Assembly: GCA_902782955.1 (NCBI GenBank)
Contig: CACZPD010000072.1
Coordinates: forward strand, 1-7,053
DNA: 7,053 nucleotides
Direction of reading: 5' to 3'
Origin: an uncultured Erysipelotrichaceae bacterium
GTDB lineage: Bacteria > Bacillota_I > Bacilli_A > Erysipelotrichales > Erysipelotrichaceae
Position numbers and translations under genes: made by a program. Positions 1 through 5,438 of the stretch are shown here, one piece after another. The notes below the pieces were generated by a model. That model searched no databases and was not told the origin of the DNA. It saw only the letters and a program-made list of their open reading frames with translations. Within the stretch, counting starts at the first letter, position 1, and each line of letters begins with the position of its first letter.

Positions 1-543
1 CTGAGCAGGGACAAGATACTTGCGGCCATTGATGAAATGGATACCGTCATGAAGAAACAGTTCCGGGAGATGTTTGACAAGATCAATCATGAATTTAATG
101 AGATCTTCCGCAACCTGTACGGCGGCGGCAAAGCACGCCTGTTCCTGCAGGATCCGGATGATATCCTGAATACCGGCATCGACATCGATGCGCAGCCGCC
201 CGGCAAGGCAGTACAGAACAACCTGCTGTTCTCCGGCGGCGAAAAGAGCTTGATCGCCCTGTGCGTGCTGTTTGCGATCCTGAAAGTCAAACCGGTACCG
301 CTCGTCATCCTTGATGAGGTTGAAGCAGCACTGGATCCGGGCAACGTGGAACGGTTTGCGCAGTATCTGCACAAATACACCGACCAGACGCAGTTCATCG
401 TTGTAACGCACCGCCCGGGAACCATGCAGAATACAGATGTTCTTTACGGCGTTACCATGCAGCATCAGGGCGTCAGCCAGATGCTGAAAGTTGAGCTGAC
501 CGAAGCGATCGGCATGGCTGATCCTGTCGGCACGGAGGCATGA
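1..543 (+). CDS. smc: Chromosome segregation ATPase SMC, C-terminal fragment
   Basis: This is the last 180 residues of SMC, the coiled-coil ABC-type ATPase that compacts and helps segregate the chromosome with ScpA and ScpB. The reading frame is open at base 1, so the N-terminal Walker A head, the coiled coils and the hinge lie outside the window. The ABC signature LLFSGGEKS is at fragment residues 75-83. Walker B and the D-loop (VILDEVEAALD) are at 102-112, with the catalytic Glu following the Asp. The switch histidine is in VVTHRPGTM at 134-142. The signature begins FSGGEK rather than the commoner LSGGE, a mild variant. The first residues, rich in Lys, Phe and Glu, match the end of the C-terminal coiled coil. 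The stop codon overlaps the start region of ftsY, a classical Firmicutes neighbour. Identification is firm; only completeness is limited by the window edge. Confidence 0.96.
   Translation: MSRDKILAAIDEMDTVMKKQFREMFDKINHEFNEIFRNLYGGGKARLFLQDPDDILNTGIDIDAQPPGKAVQNNLLFSGGEKSLIALCVLFAILKVKPVPLVILDEVEAALDPGNVERFAQYLHKYTDQTQFIVVTHRPGTMQNTDVLYGVTMQHQGVSQMLKVELTEAIGMADPVGTEA
534..538 (+). promoter_or_regulatory. ftsY ribosome binding site that decides the start
   Basis: GGAGG lies inside the last smc codons. It is only 1 base before the ATG at 540 but 7 bases before the in-frame ATG at 546. Normal Shine-Dalgarno spacing therefore favours 546 as the real ftsY start, giving Met-Ser-Phe-Leu and removing the apparent ATGA overlap with smc. 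This is inference from spacing; both ATGs are in frame. Confidence 0.7.
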
Positions 544-545
544 GT

Positions 546-1517
546 ATGAGTTTTTTATCAAAACTGAAAGAAAAATTCAGCAAAAAAGAAGATAAGGCAG
601 TATACCTGAGCGGGTTTCAGAAAGCCAAGCAGACATTCAGCGACCAGCTGAATGAGATGCAGTATGAATTCCACGGCGTGGATGATGACTTCCTTGAACA
701 GCTGACGATCATCCTTCTGGAAAGTGATGTAGGCATTGAAACAGCTGACCTGATCTGTGAAAAACTGAAGCAGAAATGTGAGGAATATCCGTCCGTCACA
801 TTCCGCTGGGCTATGAACTTCCTGATGGAGATCATGAAGGAGATCTATGAAGAAGTTCCCGATCAGGAGATCACATACAACCAGGACGGACCGACTGTGA
901 TCCTTCTGGAAGGGGTCAACGGCAGCGGAAAGACAACAACAGCCGCCAAGCTGGCCTTCATGTACCAGTTCTACCAGAAGAAAGTAGCCTTTGTGGCTGC
1001 CGATACATTCCGCGCCGGGGCGATCGAACAGCTCGCCAAATGGGGTGAAAAACTTGATGTTCCGTGCATCAAAGGCAGGGAAAACGGGGATCCGAGTGCT
1101 GCAATCGTTGACGGATGCCGCTACGCGAAGGAAAACAATATCGATGTCCTGATCTGTGATACGGCAGGCCGTCTGCAGAATAAAGTCACACTGATGGATG
1201 AACTGACCAAAATGAACCGTGTAGCCGGCAAAGAGATCGAAGGCGCACCGCACAATACATGGCTCGTTTTAGACGCGACGACCGGCCAGAACGGTCTTGC
1301 ACAGGCCAGAATCTTCGCGGAATCCACCAAGCTTACAGGCATTATCCTGACCAAGATGGACGGCACTGCCAAAGGCGGCATCGTTCTCGCGATCAAGCAT
1401 AAACTCCATCTGCCGGTCCTGTTTATCGGACTTGGCGAAAAGGAAAGAGACCTTCGTCCTTTCGATCTGGACAGTTATTTATACAGCATCTCCGAAGGAC
1501 TGGATCATGCTGGATAA
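546..1517 (+). CDS. ftsY: Signal recognition particle receptor FtsY
   Basis: FtsY is the SRP receptor GTPase. At the membrane it docks with Ffh-bound ribosomes and hands nascent membrane proteins to the translocon. Numbered from the ATG at 546, the 323-residue protein has a helical N domain (about 20-100) and a G domain. The P-loop GVNGSGKTT is at 123-131, the SRP-GTPase insertion-box motif DTFRAG at 153-158, DTAGR at 205-209, the guanine-specificity motif TKMDG at 269-273, and the closing GLGE at 295-298. Only a short Lys-rich leader precedes the N domain, so the long acidic A domain of Proteobacteria is missing, as is common in Gram-positives. An upstream in-frame ATG at 540 would add two residues. 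The end overlaps ylxM by 11 bases, consistent with coupled translation and with both proteins serving the SRP pathway. Confidence 0.96.
   Translation: MSFLSKLKEKFSKKEDKAVYLSGFQKAKQTFSDQLNEMQYEFHGVDDDFLEQLTIILLESDVGIETADLICEKLKQKCEEYPSVTFRWAMNFLMEIMKEIYEEVPDQEITYNQDGPTVILLEGVNGSGKTTTAAKLAFMYQFYQKKVAFVAADTFRAGAIEQLAKWGEKLDVPCIKGRENGDPSAAIVDGCRYAKENNIDVLICDTAGRLQNKVTLMDELTKMNRVAGKEIEGAPHNTWLVLDATTGQNGLAQARIFAESTKLTGIILTKMDGTAKGGIVLAIKHKLHLPVLFIGLGEKERDLRPFDLDSYLYSISEGLDHAG
1494..1499 (+). promoter_or_regulatory. ylxM ribosome binding site inside ftsY
   Basis: GAAGGA sits 7 bases before the ATG at 1507, within the last ftsY codons. It supports 1507 over the longer in-frame start at 1432, which would add 25 residues unlike the family and overlap ftsY much further. 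Confidence 0.65.
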
Positions 1518-1839
1518 GGTTTTCATGAATAATCTGTTTGATTTCTATGGAGATCTGCTTACGGAAAAGCAGCAGGAGATCTGCAGATATTACTATGAAG
1601 AAGACTATTCTCTGCAGGAGATCCGGGACATCTGCAATATTACACGGAGCGCTGTTTATGATATGATTAATCGTAGCAGGAAGGATCTCCTGTACTATGA
1701 GGAAAAACTGCATTGTTATGCGCAGTTTCAGAAACGGAATGCCGTTTATCAGAAGATCCTGCAGAGTCCGTCTCTTACGGACGATATAAGAGAGTATATA
1801 AAAGAATGCATCGAGATTGAAAATGAGGAGGAAACATAA
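1507..1839 (+). CDS. ylxM: YlxM-family SRP-associated helix-turn-helix protein
   Basis: This 110-residue protein belongs to the YlxM (UPF0122) family, small proteins resembling sigma factor region 4 that are encoded next to ftsY and ffh and in streptococci modulate SRP GTPase activity. The family-typical N-terminus is visible, with NLFDFYGDLLT at about 9-19 followed by KQQEICRYYYEED. A helix-turn-helix covers about 35-60 (SLQEIRDICNITRSAVYDMI), followed by a charged helical tail ending in a run of Glu. The start at 1507 is chosen from the ribosome binding site and from family-like length. The gene overlaps the end of ftsY by 11 bases and shares one base with ackA in a TAATG junction. Its usual partner ffh does not follow. 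Whether it binds DNA or only SRP components cannot be told from sequence. Confidence 0.9.
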   Translation: MLDKVFMNNLFDFYGDLLTEKQQEICRYYYEEDYSLQEIRDICNITRSAVYDMINRSRKDLLYYEEKLHCYAQFQKRNAVYQKILQSPSLTDDIREYIKECIEIENEEET

Positions 1840-3038
1840 TGACTAAAGTTATCTCAGTGAATTCCGGTTCATCATCCCTGAAGTTCCAGCTGTTTGACAT
1901 GCCGAGCGAGACCGTGCTGACTTCCGGTCAGGCAGAACGTATCGGCCAGGATATGGGTGCTTTTTCCATCAAGGTAAACGGTGAAAAGAAAGAACAGATC
2001 CTGCCGATTCCGGATCACAAAAAAGCAGTTGATATTCTTCTGAACGCACTTGTTGATGAAGGAATCGTTGAAACACTTGATGAAATCAAAGGCGCCGGAC
2101 ACAGAATCGTCCAGGGCGGCGCATACTTCAGTGAATCCGTAGTTGTTGATGATGATGTAGTCAGCAAGGTTGATGAACTGTGCGAACTCGCTCCGCTGCA
2201 TAACTTTGCGCATCTTGTATGCTATAAGGCATTCAAGGAAGCTCTGCCGCAGATCGGACATGTATTCGTATTCGATACAGCATTCCATCAGTCCATGGGG
2301 CCGGAATCCTATCTGTTCCCGGTACCGTATGACTGGTATACACAGTACAAGATCCGCCGTTACGGCGCCCACGGCACAAGCCATCAGTATGTAAACAAGC
2401 GTGCTGCTGAACTCATGGGCAAAGATGAAAAGACCATGAACATGATCACATGCCACCTTGGAAACGGCGCATCCATTACAGCGATCCGTGACGGCAAGTG
2501 CATCAACACATCCATGGGTCTGACACCGCTCGGCGGCATCATGATGGGAACACGTTCCGGTGACATTGATCCGACTGTCGTATTCTACATGATGAAAAAG
2601 CTGGAATGCACACCGGATGAAATGGACACATTCCTGAACAAGCGTTCCGGTATGCTGGGTGTTTCCGGCATCAGCTCCGATGCGCGTGATATCCAGAGCG
2701 CTCTCGAAAAGGGCGATCCGCGTGCAAAACTGACAGTTGATCTGTATACGAACCGTGTTGTCAATGTCATCGGCGGATATTATATGCAGCTGGGTCACGT
2801 CGACGCTATGGTATTCACAGCAGGCCTCGGCGAGAATGACGGACATATGCGTGAAAGAATCCTTAAGGCACTCACACCCGGTATGGGTCTTTCCATCGAT
2901 TATGATCTGAATAAGACGATCCGCGGCAAGGAATGCCTGATCTCCAAACCTGACAGCAAGATCGCTGTATGGGTCATCCCGACAAACGAAGAACTCGTTA
3001 TCGCCAGAGATACTGTCCGTCTTCTGGGAATCGAATGA
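1839..3038 (+). CDS. ackA: Acetate kinase
   Basis: Acetate kinase interconverts acetyl phosphate plus ADP with acetate plus ATP, the substrate-level ATP step of fermentative acetate production, in the cytoplasm. The 399-residue length is normal for the family. Signature 1 (VNSGSSSLKF) is at 7-16. The expected catalytic and substrate residues are visible: Asn8, Arg89 in GHRIVQGG, Asp146 in VFDTAFH, His178 in YGAHGTSH, Arg239 in GTRSGDIDP, and Glu384 in PTNEEL. The second signature region, NTSMGLTPLGG, is at 223-233, and the nucleotide-binding GLGEN is at 329-333. A strong AGGAGG lies 7 bases before the ATG. The start shares a base with the ylxM stop, and its own TGA overlaps the ATG of the next gene. 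No phosphotransacetylase gene lies beside it, so acetyl phosphate supply must be encoded elsewhere. Its place directly behind SRP genes is unusual. Confidence 0.97.
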   Translation: MTKVISVNSGSSSLKFQLFDMPSETVLTSGQAERIGQDMGAFSIKVNGEKKEQILPIPDHKKAVDILLNALVDEGIVETLDEIKGAGHRIVQGGAYFSESVVVDDDVVSKVDELCELAPLHNFAHLVCYKAFKEALPQIGHVFVFDTAFHQSMGPESYLFPVPYDWYTQYKIRRYGAHGTSHQYVNKRAAELMGKDEKTMNMITCHLGNGASITAIRDGKCINTSMGLTPLGGIMMGTRSGDIDPTVVFYMMKKLECTPDEMDTFLNKRSGMLGVSGISSDARDIQSALEKGDPRAKLTVDLYTNRVVNVIGGYYMQLGHVDAMVFTAGLGENDGHMRERILKALTPGMGLSIDYDLNKTIRGKECLISKPDSKIAVWVIPTNEELVIARDTVRLLGIE

Positions 3039-3979
3039 ACTATAACAGAATCCTGCAGCTGATCGAGGAATACGATACCATTACGATTTTCCGGCATCAG
3101 AGACCTGACTGCGACGCCAGCGGATCACAGTTCGGTCTGAAGCAGTGGATCAATGACAATTATCCTGAAAAGAAGGTATATGCCCTGGGTACGGAAGCTT
3201 CGTTCCAGGGCAGGTTTCCTGCTCTGGACTCCGCTGACGATGAAGTGATTCAAAACAGTCTGGCAGTCATAGTGGATACCAACACACCTGACCGTGTGGA
3301 TGATCAGCGTTATTCCATGGCTGCGCATGTGCTGAAGATCGATCATCATCCGGATCTGTATCCGTATGCAGACGATAATGAGGTCAATGATAAGGCGGCT
3401 GCTGTATGTGAGATCCTTGCGGAATTCATGAAATCAGCAAAAGATAAGACAGTATCCAAAGAAACAGCTGAATACCTGTACCAGGGACTTCTGACAGATA
3501 CGTTGTGCTTTATGACAGGCAATACAACTCCGTCATCTCTTATGGCAGCAGCATATCTGGCACAGACAGGTATCAATATTCCTGAAATCAACCGCTATCT
3601 GTTTGACGTCAGCCTGAAAGAATACGCATTTGCGAATTTTATCCGCTCCGGTGTGAAAACCATTGATAATAAACTCGCTTATTTCATTCTTTCCCTGGAA
3701 GATCAGGAAAAATGGGGTATCAACGGTTCTGAAGCAAGGAATTTCATCGGTGAACTGGGACATGTCAAAGAATTTGAAATCTGGGCAATGTTTACAGCAA
3801 AAGACAATGACGGTATGGTCGTATATGACGGATCCCTCAGGTCTAAAACTGCTCCGGTCAATACGGTAGCCCAGTTCTACGGCGGCGGAGGCCATTCCTG
3901 CGCAGCCGGAGTAAAGAATCTGACAGAAGAAAAACTGAAGCAGATTCTTCCGGATCTCCTCAGTCTTCTTAACAACTGA
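3035..3979 (+). CDS. nrnA: DHH/DHHA1 phosphoesterase, NrnA-like oligoribonuclease / pAp phosphatase
   Basis: This 314-residue cytoplasmic enzyme matches the NrnA-like DHH family, Mn-dependent phosphoesterases that degrade 2-5 nt RNA fragments and, in several members, dephosphorylate pAp. The DHH domain shows HQRPDCDASGS at 21-31 (metal ligands His21, Asp25, Asp27), Asp81 in VIVDTNT, the name-giving DHH at 103-105, and Asp155 in GLLTDT. The C-terminal DHHA1 substrate-binding domain carries GGGGH at 283-287. There is no membrane segment or PAS/GGDEF domain, which argues against GdpP. The start at 3035 forms an ATGA overlap with the ackA stop and gives a family-like N-terminus; a weak GGGAA lies 4 bases upstream. 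The open frame extends back to an ATG at 2969, but that would overlap ackA by 70 bases. A pApA-specific member of the same family is a possible alternative. Confidence 0.9.
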   Translation: MNYNRILQLIEEYDTITIFRHQRPDCDASGSQFGLKQWINDNYPEKKVYALGTEASFQGRFPALDSADDEVIQNSLAVIVDTNTPDRVDDQRYSMAAHVLKIDHHPDLYPYADDNEVNDKAAAVCEILAEFMKSAKDKTVSKETAEYLYQGLLTDTLCFMTGNTTPSSLMAAAYLAQTGINIPEINRYLFDVSLKEYAFANFIRSGVKTIDNKLAYFILSLEDQEKWGINGSEARNFIGELGHVKEFEIWAMFTAKDNDGMVVYDGSLRSKTAPVNTVAQFYGGGGHSCAAGVKNLTEEKLKQILPDLLSLLNN

Positions 3980-4003
3980 AACAAAAGTCTTCGAATTTCA
4001 TGA

Positions 4004-4032
4004 TTGAATCTGTAAATAATCTATTGTAAAAT
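4004..4032 (+). promoter_or_regulatory. Sigma-A-type promoter for hup
   Basis: A -35 box TTGAAT (4004-4009) and a -10 box TAAAAT (4027-4032) are separated by exactly 17 bases. They match the TTGACA/TATAAT consensus at 4 of 6 and 5 of 6 positions. The predicted start near 4038-4040 leaves a leader of about 15 bases that holds little beyond the ribosome binding site GGAGG at 4044-4048. No terminator is visible after nrnA, so read-through from the upstream operon into hup is also possible. Confidence 0.7.
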
Positions 4033-4054
4033 AGCCAACATATGGAGGTTTTTT

Positions 4055-4336
4055 ATGGATCTATTGAATAAGAAGAGTTTAACGGTTACGATCGCTGAAA
4101 AGCATAACCTGACAAAAAAAGAATCTGCTGAGATCGTCGATCTGGTATTTGACGAGATTGCCGAAACATTAAAAAAAGACGGTAAAGTCGAAATTACCGG
4201 ATTCGGAAAATTCGAAGTCCGCACAAGGGCTTCCAGAACAGGTGTCAACCCGCAGACTAAGGAACCGATTGAAATTGCATGTTCACGGGTCCCGAGTTTC
4301 AAGGCCAGCAAAAGCCTGAAAGATCTGGTTAAATAA
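4055..4336 (+). CDS. hup: DNA-binding protein HU
   Basis: HU is the small dimeric nucleoid protein that bends and compacts DNA without strong sequence preference. The 93-residue length is typical. The N-terminal helices (1-43, including LTKKESAEIVDLVFDEIAET) form the dimer body. GFGKFEVRTR at 48-57 leads into the beta-arm, whose tip ARGRNPQTGE-like segment reads RTGVNPQTKEPIEI at 61-74, with the conserved intercalating Pro in NPQT. The tail VPSFKASKSLKDLVK is the usual closing helix. GGAGG lies 6 bases before the ATG. It has its own promoter and terminator, so it is a monocistronic unit. The related IHF family is less likely because this is a single HU-type gene in a Firmicutes-like context. 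Confidence 0.96.
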   Translation: MDLLNKKSLTVTIAEKHNLTKKESAEIVDLVFDEIAETLKKDGKVEITGFGKFEVRTRASRTGVNPQTKEPIEIACSRVPSFKASKSLKDLVK

Positions 4337-4348
4337 AGAACTTCGTAC

Positions 4349-4377
4349 AAACACTTCAGAAATGAAGTGTTTTTTTT
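4349..4377 (+). terminator. Intrinsic terminator of hup
   Basis: A perfect 8-bp stem ACACTTCA (4351-4358) / TGAAGTGT (4363-4370) encloses a GAAA tetraloop (4359-4362) and runs into eight T residues (4370-4377). Flanking A and T bases could extend the stem by two pairs. It begins 12 bases after the hup stop codon. Confidence 0.9.
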
Positions 4378-4445
4378 GATAAAGGCAAATGAATAGTGAT
4401 TATTCTTCACGGAGAGGGGAGAGATATATTCGGCTTTGAACAAAG

Positions 4446-4464
4446 AAAAAAAACCGGAGGGGTT
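4446..4464 (-). terminator. Possible weak leftward terminator
   Basis: Read on the - strand, AACC and GGTT pair across a 5-base loop (4452-4464) and are followed by an unbroken run of T (the eight A residues at 4446-4453 on the + strand). The stem is only 4 bp, or 6 with outer pairs including a G-U that use part of the T run, so this is weak. Immediately upstream of it on the - strand is a longer inverted repeat, TCTGTCAG (4464-4471) / CTGACAGA (4513-4520). Together they could end a leftward transcript coming from the gap. Confidence 0.3.
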
Positions 4465-4570
4465 CTGTCAGTAAAAGATACAGAGATATGTCATTTAATG
4501 TTATCGAGACTCCTGACAGATAAAATAAAGAAAAGTTTGATATGCAATTAAACAACATAGAGGAAGTTTA

Positions 4571-4594
4571 TATTTGTGACATTTTTCACAAATA
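4571..4594. promoter_or_regulatory. CRP/FNR-like operator palindrome
   Basis: A perfect 9-bp inverted repeat, TATTTGTGA (4571-4579) and TCACAAATA (4586-4594), is separated by 6 bases. Its core is exactly TGTGA-N6-TCACA, the pattern bound by Crp/Fnr-family regulators, including Bacillus Fnr. No gene starts near it in either direction. As RNA it would also form a 9-bp hairpin. The regulator and target are unknown; the match could be chance, because a perfect 9-bp palindrome is only moderately rare in A+T-rich DNA of this length. Confidence 0.35.
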
Positions 4595-4796
4595 GCAGCA
4601 AGTATCCATCTTACATGTATCAATTCAGCGGATTAACATTCATAACGGAATACCATATTAATTGCATTATCCGTAAAATTCTGTTGACCGGACCGTGAAA
4701 TGTTTTCAGGCCATAAAACTCATCAATAATTCACGATGCCGTTCAGCGGCGCTGGATCGGTGTGTAAAACACTGACATATAAATGCTATGTGTGAA

Positions 4797-4812
4797 ATAT
4801 GCATGTGCATAT
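4797..4812. repeat. Short palindrome, 7-bp arms
   Basis: ATATGCA and TGCATAT flank a 2-base centre. The 2-base spacing is too tight for a stable RNA hairpin with all pairs formed, so if functional it would more likely be a DNA-level site for a dimeric protein. No neighbouring gene suggests which protein. Confidence 0.3.
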
Positions 4813-4822
4813 CAATAACAGC

Positions 4823-4916
4823 AGCGATTTATCAGCCGAGTCAGGTGTCATGAAACGAATCGGCATTGGGGATTTGTCCATGATGAGGATAGTAAATCGC
4901 TCTCATCGGGTCGGCT
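4823..4916. other. Dense inverted-repeat segment, possible structured RNA
   Basis: AGCGATTTA (4823-4831) is perfectly complementary to TAAATCGCT (4893-4901). Within that span GCCGA (4835-4839) can pair with TCGGC (4860-4864), and TGGG (4867-4870) with TCCA (4877-4880, one wobble). Competing pairings are AGCCGA (4834-4839) with TCGGCT (4911-4916) and GATGAG (4882-4887) with CTCATC (4902-4907). These cross the first stem, so they imply either a pseudoknot or two alternative folds. I do not recognise a known RNA family. Strand is undetermined, and no convincing promoter was found on either side. Confidence 0.3.
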
Positions 4917-5077
4917 TCTTAAAGCTTCAATGAATGATATATGAATATGTCACAATATAGCATCTGAGTAAATATATAAATATATGACCGAAGCACTGAT
5001 ATAAGAAAAAGAAACTATCAGCAAACGCCAATCAATAATGAATACAATAAATCAATGAGATACATATAGGAATAATA

Positions 5078-5141
5078 AAAGGCCGGTCTCAAGAAACAGT
5101 CGAAAAATGGCATTTCTCGGGATTTATCTCCCCCGGCCTTT
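5078..5141. terminator. Long G+C-rich hairpin, possible bidirectional terminator
   Basis: AAAGGCCGG (5078-5086) pairs perfectly with CCGGCCTTT (5133-5141). The 46-base interior can hold smaller hairpins, for example GGGA (5119-5122) / TCCC (5129-5132) and AAATG (5105-5109) / CATTT (5111-5115). On the - strand the stem runs into TTTTATTATT, which would suit an end for leftward transcription from the aldehyde dehydrogenase gene. On the + strand it is followed by TTTATATAT. The large interior is unusual for a simple terminator, so it may instead be the body of a small RNA. Confidence 0.45.
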
Positions 5142-5156
5142 ATATATGCGTTATTT

Positions 5157-5186
5157 CGCATAATGTATGTTATGCGATTTTTATTT
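5157..5186 (+). terminator. Candidate rightward terminator with a competing hairpin
   Basis: CGCATAA (5157-5163) and TTATGCG (5170-5176) form a perfect 7-bp stem with a 6-base loop, followed by ATTTTTATTT. The left arm can instead pair with TATGCG at 5145-5150, so two hairpins exclude one another. It could end a rightward RNA made in the gap; no gene to attenuate lies downstream on this strand. Confidence 0.45.
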
Positions 5187-5200
5187 GTGCCAATTATTCA

Positions 5201-5267
5201 CCCGGCGGAGAGGATAATCTGTGTCTTTCGCAGACTCCCCCCTGCCGGGAGCTCACTTTTCTTTTTC
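5201..5267 (+). terminator. G+C-rich hairpin followed by a pyrimidine/T-rich run
   Basis: CCCGGC (5201-5206) pairs with GCCGGG (5244-5249). Inside, TCTGTG (5218-5223) pairs with CGCAGA (5229-5234, one wobble) around a 5-base loop, with partial purine-pyrimidine pairing between the two stems. CTCACTTTTCTTTTTC follows, resembling an intrinsic terminator for rightward transcription. The run is interrupted by C and begins a few bases after the stem, so strength is uncertain. Confidence 0.4.
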
Positions 5268-5438
5268 AGGACGACCGGTTTTACAGCAAAGCATAAATCA
5301 CCGGATGTATTGCTGATTATGAGATGAATTGCTGAATGATCAGATTTGCCCGCTGATGCAATTCTGATTCCGGCAAAGCGGGAAACCGACAGGAAACCAG
5401 GCAGGCGGGAATATACACTCCCCTTTTATCCGAAGATA

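Larger units (their letters stand above)
4378..5438. other. 1.06-kb non-coding gap between convergent genes
   Basis: No credible protein gene was found on either strand: reading frames are short, mostly lack ribosome binding sites and resemble no family I know. The stretch is visibly A+T richer than the flanking genes up to about 5080, then contains G+C-rich hairpin arms. No tRNA, rRNA, SRP RNA, RNase P, tmRNA or riboswitch signature was recognised, and no CRISPR array or insertion sequence is visible. It does contain several inverted repeats listed separately. The octamer ATCAATAA occurs three times (4732, 4811, 5031), with a near copy at 5051. It may contain one or more unannotated RNAs, decayed DNA or simply spacer. 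Confidence 0.75.

Noticed and set aside
1872..2846. 324-codon - strand open frame opposite ackA
   Set aside because: The + strand encodes a complete acetate kinase with all catalytic residues; the antisense frame is a by-product of its codon use.
4542..4667. 10-bp inverted repeat ATGCAATTAA / TTAATTGCAT flanking the CRP-like site, considered as mobile-element ends
   Set aside because: There are no target-site duplications or transposase remnant between the arms, and a distant 10-bp match is expected about once by chance in A+T-rich DNA of this size.
4576..4698. 40-codon frame starting GTG with GAGGAA about 10 bases upstream
   Set aside because: The start is non-ATG, the spacing is long, the start lies inside the perfect palindrome, and the product resembles nothing I know. 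A frame of this length is expected by chance in a kilobase of six-frame sequence.
4696..4708. TGAAA-N3-TTTCA palindrome resembling a CcpA cre site
   Set aside because: It is one base shorter than the cre consensus, lacks the central CG, and is not near any gene start.
4684..4717. TTGACC followed by CATAAA as a promoter for a gap RNA
   Set aside because: The spacing between the boxes is 22 bases, far from the usual 16-18, and the -10 match is poor.
4850..4933. Short ATG frame of about 27 codons inside the inverted-repeat segment
   Set aside because: Only a weak AGG precedes it, the product is unrecognised, and the same bases are better explained by the complementary segments. A leader peptide cannot be excluded.
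5201..5249. Resemblance to a glycine or other riboswitch because of GGAGAGG and the layered stems
   Set aside because: The conserved core elements of those classes are absent and no regulated gene lies downstream on the same strand.
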